Assembly (NCBI RefSeq): GCF_003963535.1
Contig: NZ_CP034539.1
Span: forward strand, 8,370,001-8,434,000
Length of the DNA stretch: 64,000 bases
Reading direction: 5' to 3'
From: Streptomyces cyaneochromogenes
Lineage (GTDB): Bacteria > Actinomycetota > Actinomycetes > Streptomycetales > Streptomycetaceae
Positions 33,601 to 40,721 of this stretch are shown here, in pieces. The translations under genes were made by a program, and so were the position numbers. The notes beneath the pieces were generated by a model. That model ran no database searches. It was not told the origin of the DNA and saw nothing but the letters and a program-made list of their open reading frames with translations. Position 1 is the stretch's first letter; each line of letters begins with the position of its first letter.

Positions 33601-35918
33601 CAGTCCTTGATGTCGCCCTCGAAGGCGGTCTCGCCCAGCGCGCCCTTGAAGAGGAGTTGCACGTCGTGCGCGTGCAGGCTCGTCTTGCGGCGCAGCCGTA
33701 CCCGGATGCCGGTGGACAGCAGCTGGTCCTTGTTGACCCGGAGGTTGGTCTCCGACATGGCGGCCATCAGCGCACGGTAGTTCTGGCGCTGGGTCTCGGC
33801 CTCCTCCTGGCCGATCTCCGCGGGCGCGGGATCGGTGCCGAAGGCGGGGAGGTAGCCGGCGAGCCGGGGGTCGGTGGCGAACAGTCGGCGGACGGTCCGC
33901 ACCATGGGCCCGGTGTCGAGTCGGCTGAGCGCGACGTTCGCTCCCTTGCCGCCGAAGGGCAGGAACCGCTCGACTTCGACCTCGGCGCCGTGTGCGTCGG
34001 TCGTCCTCGGCTTCTCGGTGAACTCACCGGCGTTCATTCCCTGTGGCAGGGGCAGACCCAGTGCCTTGGCCTCGTCGGCTCTCAGACTGAACCAGACGTC
34101 CATCGAGTGACGGGCCACCCGGGGCCCGGGACGCAGGGCCATGTCCCCCGCGCGTTGGCCCGTGCCCTCCGCGGTGAGGGTCATCCTGCCGAAGTACAGG
34201 GCCTTCGCCCCGCGGACCTCGGCGCCCTGCCGGCTGGAGACGGCCTGTTCGGCCGCGGTGCCGCGCGCCTTGCGGGCACCGCCGACCGGCATCGCGCCAC
34301 CACGGACGACGGCCGCGTTGGCCACGGCCCCGACCCCGATCGCCGGGCCCGCTCCGGCCTGGAGCGCACGGCCCTTGCCCGCGCTCTGCGCGACCGACGT
34401 CTGGGCCTGCTGGTGGTTGCGGAGCTGGGTGTTGCCGGTTCCCCAGGCGGGGACGACCCGGTCGAGCGTCGCCCGCAGGTGGTAGCTGCCCACCGTCTTG
34501 CCGTCCTTGGCCACGAGGTCCTCGCCGACGACGCCGTCGCGCAGCAGCCGGGGCAGGTCCTCCAGGACCGTCGCCGTGGCGGTCGCCGCGTACAGCCGGG
34601 CCCGGCCGGGGGCGCCGGGTGAGGTGACGGCGGGATGCATGACGGAGGCGACCGTGTCGAAGAGTCCGCCGCCGCCTTCATGGGGTGCGGCGGTCTCGGT
34701 CACCCCGATGGGGGCCAGGGAGTCCGAGAGGGAGACGGCCCGAGCCTGGGCGGTCGACCCCACTGGACGCCGGGAGCGCTGTGTCGTTCCGGGCCCGCCG
34801 GTGCCCGCCGGGGTGAGGTGCTCGACCGGGACCCGGTGGGTGAGCCCGCCCGGGACCTGGGCGGTCCGCGTCGACCCGTCGCCGACCTTGCGCACCCGTA
34901 CCGTGTACCGCACCTTTCGGTGCACCTCGACCGTTCCCTTGTCGCTGCGCAGTACGCGGATCTCCGCCACGTTCCGCTGGTGCCGGGACTCGCGGGAGGA
35001 CTGCCAGGGCTGGACGTTGCCGGTGACGGCGCCGCCGAGCCACAGTCCCGGCACGACGGGCGCGAGACCGAAGGCCACGCCACCGGCGCCCTTGCTGGAG
35101 GAGCCCCCGCCGGTGCTGCTCACGGTGGCGGCGCTGGTGTGGTGGACGTCGAGCTTCGTGTCCTTGCCCTCGGGATCCTCCAGTTCGGCGAGCGGCTGCG
35201 CCGTGACGTCGGCCGGGAGTCCCGCCTGGAAGAGGGGAGGGCGGTCGCCGGGGGCCCGGGAGATGCTGACGGTGACGTCGTACCACTCGGCGCCGCTCGT
35301 GCCCGGGACGGGGAAGGCGCGGCCCGCCCCGAAGAAGCTCTCCGGCCGCCCGGCCAGCTCCGCCTCGATGTCGGCGAGGGCGCCGTCGTCCTGCCCGACC
35401 AGGGCGGCGATCCGGGATCGCACCAGATCGTCGCCGGTCAGCCCGTACGTCATGGAGAGCCCGCCCGCCTCCAGGTTCAACAGGTACGACGGCAGTTCGA
35501 ACCGCTGCGGTGCGGGCGGGCTCGGTTTCCCCTTCTCTTTGGCCTGGGGGGCGGCGGGCCTGATGCCGGACACCGCCGTCAGATGCGGCTCTTCCGGTAA
35601 GCCGAACGGCTTTTCCGGCGGAAGAACGCCCGCCCTGCCCTTCCCCTTGTTCGGGCCGACGCCGACCTCCTCGGGGCCGGGCTGCCGCTCGGAGAACCCG
35701 CTCCAGCTGCCTGAGCGCGGTTGCTGCCCCTGCCCGTTCCGCGCGGCCCGAATCGCCTCAGCGGCCGCCCTGTTGCCCGCCGTCTGCTGGACGGCGCGCA
35801 CGGCGAGGGGCGCCCTCCCCGGTCTCTCGATTCCCTTCTCCTGGGCATCGGGGCGGGAGCCGGACCGCTGTGGGGAAGCGCCGCTCCGGCCGCTTCCCGG
35901 CTGCTGGTGACTGCGCAC
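30639..35918 (-). CDS. Giant CIS-linked protein with AGN leader motif
   Basis: 1759 aa from GTG 35918, with GGGGAAGCGAG upstream; last gene of the CIS operon, 33 bp after the membrane-protein gene. The N-terminus is disordered and holds LAVRAVQQTAGNRAAAEAI (residues 38-56), a motif also found at the N-terminus of both cargo candidates at 60.7-63.9 kb. The body is beta-rich and modular. For example, SSSKGAGGVAFGLAPVVPGL near residue 280 is echoed by RGSSRSIGGLLLGQARVVPG near residue 800. No catalytic motif is seen. It could be a tail fibre, a carrier of repeats or a very large effector. The family is not one I recognise. Confidence 0.8.
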   Translation of the reverse strand: MRSHQQPGSGRSGASPQRSGSRPDAQEKGIERPGRAPLAVRAVQQTAGNRAAAEAIRAARNGQGQQPRSGSWSGFSERQPGPEEVGVGPNKGKGRAGVLPPEKPFGLPEEPHLTAVSGIRPAAPQAKEKGKPSPPAPQRFELPSYLLNLEAGGLSMTYGLTGDDLVRSRIAALVGQDDGALADIEAELAGRPESFFGAGRAFPVPGTSGAEWYDVTVSISRAPGDRPPLFQAGLPADVTAQPLAELEDPEGKDTKLDVHHTSAATVSSTGGGSSSKGAGGVAFGLAPVVPGLWLGGAVTGNVQPWQSSRESRHQRNVAEIRVLRSDKGTVEVHRKVRYTVRVRKVGDGSTRTAQVPGGLTHRVPVEHLTPAGTGGPGTTQRSRRPVGSTAQARAVSLSDSLAPIGVTETAAPHEGGGGLFDTVASVMHPAVTSPGAPGRARLYAATATATVLEDLPRLLRDGVVGEDLVAKDGKTVGSYHLRATLDRVVPAWGTGNTQLRNHQQAQTSVAQSAGKGRALQAGAGPAIGVGAVANAAVVRGGAMPVGGARKARGTAAEQAVSSRQGAEVRGAKALYFGRMTLTAEGTGQRAGDMALRPGPRVARHSMDVWFSLRADEAKALGLPLPQGMNAGEFTEKPRTTDAHGAEVEVERFLPFGGKGANVALSRLDTGPMVRTVRRLFATDPRLAGYLPAFGTDPAPAEIGQEEAETQRQNYRALMAAMSETNLRVNKDQLLSTGIRVRLRRKTSLHAHDVQLLFKGALGETAFEGDIKDWSVRSHAGVTSNSQSGRGSSRSIGGLLLGQARVVPGIMTMGARYEHHRSGARRNQAGPTSRTDIVSNGSDSASAFTAAMRLDVEVTMTSRPRKLLRGVTPGTPGRDVPEAETVAYLNLGPQDIRLLTPTEFTVDRADMDRIAAVSAARRSAPAAAEHQFEAKGIGDLAELTPRPSVGELLTQWQLVESLDGEPVRDLALQLLSRAAARDKGLREDPALATEGLAPRQAIEERFGERAIQGALRQAASAGWVVKNLTYPRRLAGLNGAVGTRISLANPKFLHLAQGPGTETFVLGGHQSTGQKGKGTSHAFQYTVGGVETGPSWRAGQGLAVSHTSGRSNAEALTVAGTVERNAHTPKKGQLYLVQCDVLLNMVAEVKVTGGGPYVTKGVRTLPAAAAVWLTEAQLPESVRQEVAARTTPPADHGLTAPHPSGETQAESSRTAAARTPAAHTDTATATTTTTSSAPALAANRALGFGMIEDLPDFVPLLTQLRGRLARGPHAILVERLLPRRQTDDRNDNVQRLLRVLDRDGSAGLLSSAMDGGVTVELLDDRRTPYWAVFKLGRAGDGMSTGPASDGRDMEYITSAVAQQATSRDKGHTTGVEGVLAGSLRPENGTGGLRNVGGAGGMGYASGHSRRDADVRRGQLGMKSVADSSLTSEKVRVPIRASLELYKGDKRLARADLGRTALTHRILRSDLEALSRVRMPVEDHALASRGSRDGGATAFTPAWRDAGVKLPLEAQVNGFQGAPQVRELVSSAVRAAGGGDRFRAKGQAAAYALDEAVSTEWMISALPLLTAAGADLPPVYATGLEGQDLRASVHARLRNGQVLGLGGKMTFETLGQSDLAAPRPTQADGQSSTDHSRTARALVGAGVLNATEFRLNQLIGNAGGAGGTNDAMANSSGSMPVTKPKMKAVLVQFTLDVRVQATVTGRARDRAGTAVRELTLPHPVVIRMPEPVVRHMLATQGDRVKDDGHHLDPAAPPPPTS

Positions 35919-35951
35919 GCTGTCTCGCTTCCCCTTGGCGGGACGACCGGC

Positions 35952-37640
35952 CTACCGGGATCTGCCGCTGTTGGACGGGCCGAAGAACTCGATCTCGGCG
36001 ATGGCGACCTGTTTGTCGGCGGAGGCCGCGTAGGCCGAGCGCACGATGAGACGTACGGCGGTGACCTCATCGGCCCGGAAGGCGCGGCGCTGGCCCCCGG
36101 CGGCCTGGTCGAGGGTGAGGAAGCGGGATTCCTTCTTGCCGCCCGCGGTGGTGATCACGGCCTCGACGCGCCGGGGGAGTGCCGACTCGGAGAGCTCGTC
36201 GGCGCGCACGGAGACGCCGGGGGTGATGATGACGTCGAGCAGTCGGGTGGGCTGGTCGAAGCGGGCCTCGACCCATTCGCCCTCACCGGACTGGTTGACC
36301 CCCGGCCCCCACCAGGTGTTGTTGAGCTTGTCGAAGGCGAGTTCCGGACCGTGCCGCGGATAGGAGCGCGAGGCTTTGACGCTGTCCGGTCCGACCGGGC
36401 CGCGCTTGGAGAAGTGGTCGCGGACCGCGCTGACGGCGTCGTCGGCGTTGACGACGGCGGTGATCAGCACAGTGAGCAGCACCGCCCAGAGCGCCCAGGT
36501 CATGAGGTAGCCCAGACCGCGCTTCAGACGCGGCCGGTCACCGGCCCACGGTGCCTCCCGCTGACGGAAGTCCAGCACGCGGCGCCACCATGGGCGGCGT
36601 CCGGGGACCGCGGGGCCGCCGGATTGCGGCATGGCACACAGGACGCAGTAGTGCCGGTCCGGCCGGTTGGACGTGCCGCACCAAGGGCAGGGCACACCGC
36701 CGTCGGCGCCGGGTTCCCGGCCGGGGTTGCGGACCTGCGGGCGGTCCGCGACCGGGCGGCCCGGCAACACCGGCGGGATGGACGCTGTCGGCGCGTCCCG
36801 GCGGTCGCTGTCGGCGACCGGCACGATCAGAGACCTGGCCCGGGCGACCGTGTCGTCTCCGGCGGCGGGGGTTGCGGAGGACGCCGAGGGACGCGGTGCG
36901 GTAGGGGCGGCTTCAGCCCCGCCTGTGCGGGTGGGCTCGTCGGTTGCCCCAGTCGTGTGCGGATTCGGGGTGAGCGGCTCGCTGCGGCGCGACGCGCTCG
37001 TGCCGGGGTCCTCGGTGCTCGACGCGCTGGTGTCCGGTCGGCCGGGGCTCGGACGGTCCGGGTCCGGCCCAGGCTCTCCAGAGGTACGCGTGCCGGACGG
37101 GGTGCCGTCCGTTTCCGAGGTTCGCGTCGCGGTCGACGGGGCCTCCCCGAACGAGGCCACGACATCGGCGTACGCGTTGTCCTCGGCATCGGCGTACTGC
37201 CCGGTGGCCCGCCCCGATCCCGGCGACGGCTCGGTGCTCCCGGTCGCGGACGCCCCGAGATCGACTGACCGGCTTCCGTCCCGGTCGTCCGGGCCCGTGT
37301 CCCGGCCGACCCCACCCTCAGCTGCCCGGTCGCCTTCGGCCCGGGAGGCCGATCGCCCGGCGGCTGGGCGGGCTTCCGCGGTGTGCGCGTCGTCCGTTCC
37401 ACGGGCGTTGCCGGTCCGGGTGGCGAACTGCCCGGACGCCGGCTCCTCGGTGCGCGGGGCGTCCGACTCGCGGGCGTGGGCGTCTTGGGCCGTCTCACCG
37501 CGCGCCGTGTGGCGGGCCCAGCGCAGCACGGCGCCGCAGGAGTCGCAGAAGAACTGGCCGGGCGCCGCCCGGGTGCCGCAGTCGGCGCAGCGCGCTGCCC
37601 CGTCCCTGCCGGAACCGGTGGCGGGGGGCTGGCTGGTCAT
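35952..37640 (-). CDS. Zinc-ribbon membrane protein with discoidin-like domain
   Basis: 562 aa. N-terminal zinc ribbon CADCGTRAAPGQFFCDSCG (residues 17-35), then about 260 residues of Thr/Ser/Pro/Glu-rich disorder, then a second zinc ribbon CPWCGTSNRPDRHYCVLC. One TM helix (LMTWALWAVLLTVLITAVV) follows around residue 390. The C-terminal 160 residues form an F5/8-type, NADase-like carbohydrate-binding fold: SVKASRSYPRHGPELAFDKL, ITPGVSVRADELSESALPRR and VAIAEIEFFGP. The topology is cytoplasmic zinc ribbons with an outside lectin-like domain. A membrane protein that tethers particles (reported as CisA in Streptomyces) would be expected to look like this; that identity is my inference. Confidence 0.84.
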   Translation of the reverse strand: MTSQPPATGSGRDGAARCADCGTRAAPGQFFCDSCGAVLRWARHTARGETAQDAHARESDAPRTEEPASGQFATRTGNARGTDDAHTAEARPAAGRSASRAEGDRAAEGGVGRDTGPDDRDGSRSVDLGASATGSTEPSPGSGRATGQYADAEDNAYADVVASFGEAPSTATRTSETDGTPSGTRTSGEPGPDPDRPSPGRPDTSASSTEDPGTSASRRSEPLTPNPHTTGATDEPTRTGGAEAAPTAPRPSASSATPAAGDDTVARARSLIVPVADSDRRDAPTASIPPVLPGRPVADRPQVRNPGREPGADGGVPCPWCGTSNRPDRHYCVLCAMPQSGGPAVPGRRPWWRRVLDFRQREAPWAGDRPRLKRGLGYLMTWALWAVLLTVLITAVVNADDAVSAVRDHFSKRGPVGPDSVKASRSYPRHGPELAFDKLNNTWWGPGVNQSGEGEWVEARFDQPTRLLDVIITPGVSVRADELSESALPRRVEAVITTAGGKKESRFLTLDQAAGGQRRAFRADEVTAVRLIVRSAYAASADKQVAIAEIEFFGPSNSGRSR

Positions 37641-38200
37641 CTCTCGGGAATCCTTTCCGCGGCGGTCACCTGGACCGTGTAGGGCATATGGGCGGGGCGG
37701 GCCGCGGCGACGAGGCTGTCGAGCCGGTGTCTATCCGCGGGGGCCGGGTCGGGCAGCCGCAGGGTGACGTGCAGCCGTGGCCGGGGCTCGCCGGGGACGG
37801 GGCCGAGTGGCCCGGCGCTCCAGTCGGCGGCTCCGCTCTCGCTGATCTCCGGCTCCACACCGAAGGCCAGCCGGACCGTCTCGGCCAGTCCGCGTCGCGT
37901 GCCGCGTACCCGGTGCAGATGCGCGGCGGTCGCCACGGCGGCCCGCAGCCACTCCTCGGGCTCAGTGCCGTCGGTCTCGGCGCCGACCCAGCCGCCGAGC
38001 CAGCGGGTGAAGTCCGCCGGGGCGAGCGCGGGGGTGAAGTAGGAGTCCAGGCAGTCCAGGACGTTCAGGATCGGAGCGAGCACCTCGTCGAGACCCGCGA
38101 CGAAACGCTGTGCCAGGTCGTCGTCGGCGAACACGGCGGGCAGCATCTCGCCGAGCGGTGCGGAGGACCTCAGCCCGTCGACGGAACCCCTCGCACTCAT
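37637..38200 (-). CDS. CIS baseplate/tail protein, P2 gpI-like
   Basis: 187 aa. LPAVFADDDLAQRFVAGLDE and APADFTRWLGGWVGAETDGT, then TRRGLAETVRLAFGVEPEIS, match the tail protein I type (TIGR02242 family) found in eCIS loci as the Afp12-like baseplate component. Starts with ATG 38200, overlapping the stop of the upstream baseplate gene by 4 bp, and its own stop overlaps the zinc-ribbon gene. Probably connects the baseplate to fibres. Confidence 0.82.
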   Translation of the reverse strand: MSARGSVDGLRSSAPLGEMLPAVFADDDLAQRFVAGLDEVLAPILNVLDCLDSYFTPALAPADFTRWLGGWVGAETDGTEPEEWLRAAVATAAHLHRVRGTRRGLAETVRLAFGVEPEISESGAADWSAGPLGPVPGEPRPRLHVTLRLPDPAPADRHRLDSLVAAARPAHMPYTVQVTAAERIPER

Positions 38201-40155
38201 GCGCCGTCCCCCATCACGCGCACCCGGTGGTCGAAGGAGAACACCAGCGCCGCCGGGTCCAGGTCGATCCGGTCCGTCGCCTCGCCCCGCTTTCCGGTCA
38301 GTGGGTCGGCCGGGTGCAGCAGCACCTCGTCGACCAGTTCCACACCGGCCACGCGCTGCAGCACAGCGAAGATCTCGCCCGCCTGGACCCGTCGGCCGAA
38401 CGGCCAGCCCGTGCCGTCGGCGCCCCCGGTCAGCGGGTCGAGGTGGCGGTAGAGGGCGTCCTGCGCCTGCCGCCGCACCCGGTCGGCGTCCACGCCCCGG
38501 AAGGCGTGCACCGTCGCGACGACGGTCACACCCTGGTAGAACGGCGGCCCCACCGCCAGCCGGGTCCCGATGAGCCTGCGCTCGTCGAGGAAGCGGGTGA
38601 TGCGTCGCAACAGGCCGTCCCCGGGGACCAGTTGCTCGAATCGCAGCCTGCCGCCGGGGTCCGGCACCGCCTGCGGGACCACCAGCACCCGTACCGCGTA
38701 CGCCCCGTGCTCGCTCTCCTCGCCCTCCAGGCAGGAGATACGGGCCGTCTCCGGGGCGGCACGCCGCGCGAGTTCCTCGTAGTCGCGCAGGGTCACCGCG
38801 CGCTCCTGCGCCCGCAGGGTGATCGGCGCCCGGGTCTTGGCCTCCTCCACCGTTTCGCCCTCGACCCCGCCCCGCGCCGCCTCCCGGTTGACGACCGATG
38901 AGACGTACGGGACGGAGGTGCGCAGCACCCGCACCGCTCCGCGGGCCACGTTCCCGGCCCGGCCGCCGCCGACCCGGTAGCGGCGCACCCGTACGACCGC
39001 GCCCTGCGCAGGCACCATCCCGTACTGCCGCAGGGTGCCGTCGGGTTCCCGGACCGCCGGCCCGAAGGCGATCTCCCCGGTCGTGGCGTCGACGGTGATG
39101 TGGCGGTCGTGCGGTCCGGAGGCGGCGAAATGGGGTACGACGTCCCAGTCCTGCCAGCCGTCGTCCTCGGCCGTCTGCAGCAGCACCGGCGGATCGTCCC
39201 CGACGACGGGCGCGTGAGCCAGCCGGAACCGCTGGCCGGGCAGGCTGGTGGACTCGCCGAGGGACTCGTCGTACACGGTCTCGGCGTGCACCACGCCGGT
39301 GGTGCCGCCCACGGTGAACGCCTCGGCGGCACGCACGGTCGGCGAGGTGGTGTAGAAGGGCTGGCCCGGTAGCGGCTCGGTGACCCGGCAGCGCAGCCAG
39401 CCGGCCTCCCGCCCGCCGGTACGGGACAGCACATGCCCGCCGGGAACGTGCAGCACGGCCTCGCCCGGCCGGTTGAGGCCGCCGGTGCCGTCCCGGTCCA
39501 CCTCACACGCCGCCCAGCCGTCCTCGGTCCACGCCTCCCAGACCAGCGGCGGCTGCCGCGGGTCGACGCCGACACCGTCGACCCGGCTGTCCAGACCCAG
39601 CGCCACCGCACAGTGCGGCACGGCGGCGTCCAGCCCGAGCAGCATGCAGTCACCGGGGCGCGGGGCCTCGGCGAAGCACATCACGTCCTTCGCCTCGGCG
39701 AGATCGGCGGTCAGATCGGTGACGGGCTCGCCCTGTCGCTGCACCATGAGATGGCGCAACGCGCTGGGTACGACGACCAGTTCACGCTCGGTCGCGAAGA
39801 CGACCGCCTCCTCGCTCTCGGTGCGAGCGGTGGCGACCTCGGTGCCGACGGGCAGCACCACCGGTTCCTCCTGCGGGGCGGAGAGCCAGAAGGTGACCTC
39901 GGCCCGGGCGGCCGACGGCGGGAACAGCCGGATGCCGACCAGGTCGAGGAAGGCCACGTGGTTCTTCTCCGGCACCCGGTTCAGCCGGTAGACGATCTGG
40001 TCGGCCATGTGGGCGACGGTCTCGACGAAGGTGATGCCCGGGTCGGAGACGTTGTGGTCGGTCCACTCGGGGGCGCGCCGCTGGATGTAGCGCTTGGCGT
40101 CGTCGACGAACTGCTGGAAGCGCCGGTCGTCGAGGTTCGGGGAGGGCAGGGCCAT
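38197..40155 (-). CDS. CIS baseplate wedge protein, gpJ-like (Afp11-like)
   Basis: 652 aa. The N-terminus DLDDRRFQQ-type sequence (SPNLDDRRFQQFVDDAKRYI) and VSDPGITFVETVAHMADQIV are typical of putative baseplate assembly proteins (TIGR02243). The middle has the GEIAFGPAVREPDG segment, and the C-terminal part GERAVTLRDYEELAR-type sequence (read as AQERAVTLRDYEELARRAAP) of gpJ. It forms the baseplate wedge. The start codon overlaps the stop of the gp25 gene (single-base overlap at 40155), implying tight coupling. Confidence 0.88.
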   Translation of the reverse strand: MALPSPNLDDRRFQQFVDDAKRYIQRRAPEWTDHNVSDPGITFVETVAHMADQIVYRLNRVPEKNHVAFLDLVGIRLFPPSAARAEVTFWLSAPQEEPVVLPVGTEVATARTESEEAVVFATERELVVVPSALRHLMVQRQGEPVTDLTADLAEAKDVMCFAEAPRPGDCMLLGLDAAVPHCAVALGLDSRVDGVGVDPRQPPLVWEAWTEDGWAACEVDRDGTGGLNRPGEAVLHVPGGHVLSRTGGREAGWLRCRVTEPLPGQPFYTTSPTVRAAEAFTVGGTTGVVHAETVYDESLGESTSLPGQRFRLAHAPVVGDDPPVLLQTAEDDGWQDWDVVPHFAASGPHDRHITVDATTGEIAFGPAVREPDGTLRQYGMVPAQGAVVRVRRYRVGGGRAGNVARGAVRVLRTSVPYVSSVVNREAARGGVEGETVEEAKTRAPITLRAQERAVTLRDYEELARRAAPETARISCLEGEESEHGAYAVRVLVVPQAVPDPGGRLRFEQLVPGDGLLRRITRFLDERRLIGTRLAVGPPFYQGVTVVATVHAFRGVDADRVRRQAQDALYRHLDPLTGGADGTGWPFGRRVQAGEIFAVLQRVAGVELVDEVLLHPADPLTGKRGEATDRIDLDPAALVFSFDHRVRVMGDGA

Positions 40156-40595
40156 CAGCGGGCGCCTTCCGGGGAGGGGGCCGAGCCGTCGTCATCGGGC
40201 TCGTCGTGGGAGGGGATGACGTAGAACGGGAAGACCAGGCTGCGCGGGTTGTTGGTGCCGCGGATCGCATAGCGGACGTCGATGAAGAGCACCCCCTGGT
40301 CGGTGCTCGCGGTGACCTCCACCTCGGTCACCTCGATCCGTGGCTCCCACCGGTCGAGGCTGACGTAGACCTCGTGCTGGATGCGGCCCGCGGTGGCCTC
40401 GTTGACCGGTGCGAACACCAGATCGTGGATGGCGCAGCCGAACTCCGGCCGCATCGGCCGTTCCCCCGGCGCCGTGGACAGGACCAGCCGGATGGCCTCC
40501 TCGATCTCCCGCTCCCCGCTGACCAGGGCGATGCCCCCGGTCGGCCCGATGCGCAGGGGGAACGCCCAGCCGGCCCCGACGAACTGCTCGGCCAT
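40155..40595 (-). CDS. CIS gp25-like baseplate protein (Afp9-like)
   Basis: 146 aa. GWAFPLRIGPTGGIALVSGE, then IEEAIRLVLSTAPGERPMRP and EFGCAIHDLVF, then WEPRIEVTEVEV, which contains the EPR signature of T4 gp25. gp25 nucleates sheath assembly at the baseplate and is the best conserved wedge component. The frame is open upstream through the 9-nt repeats without a start codon, so ATG 40595 is the only reasonable start. The tail is short, acidic and disordered. Confidence 0.93.
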   Translation of the reverse strand: MAEQFVGAGWAFPLRIGPTGGIALVSGEREIEEAIRLVLSTAPGERPMRPEFGCAIHDLVFAPVNEATAGRIQHEVYVSLDRWEPRIEVTEVEVTASTDQGVLFIDVRYAIRGTNNPRSLVFPFYVIPSHDEPDDDGSAPSPEGAR

Positions 40596-40628
40596 CAGCA
40601 GACCACCCGCCTTCTCCCGCTCCTGGCG

Positions 40629-40691
40629 GACTTCACCAACATCACGAACGTCATGAACTTCACGGACTTCATGGACCCGACGACTCTCATG
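40629..40691. repeat. Seven degenerate 9-nt repeats between spike and gp25 genes
   Basis: On the plus strand the units are GACTTCACC, AACATCACG, AACGTCATG, AACTTCACG, GACTTCATG, GACCCGACG and ACTCTCATG: a (G/A)AC-NTC-A(C/T)G pattern with exact 9-nt spacing. It fills most of the 126-bp gap between the spike stop and the gp25 start. Confidence 0.7.
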
Positions 40692-40721
40692 TACTGCGCG
40701 GACCGCACCGGACTCCCGCCG

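Noticed and set aside
40595..40690. A 31-codon ORF (ATG 40690) before the gp25 gene
   Set aside because: It ends in a coupled TGATG, but its sequence is just the 9-nt repeat read in another frame and has no ribosome-binding site that I can see.
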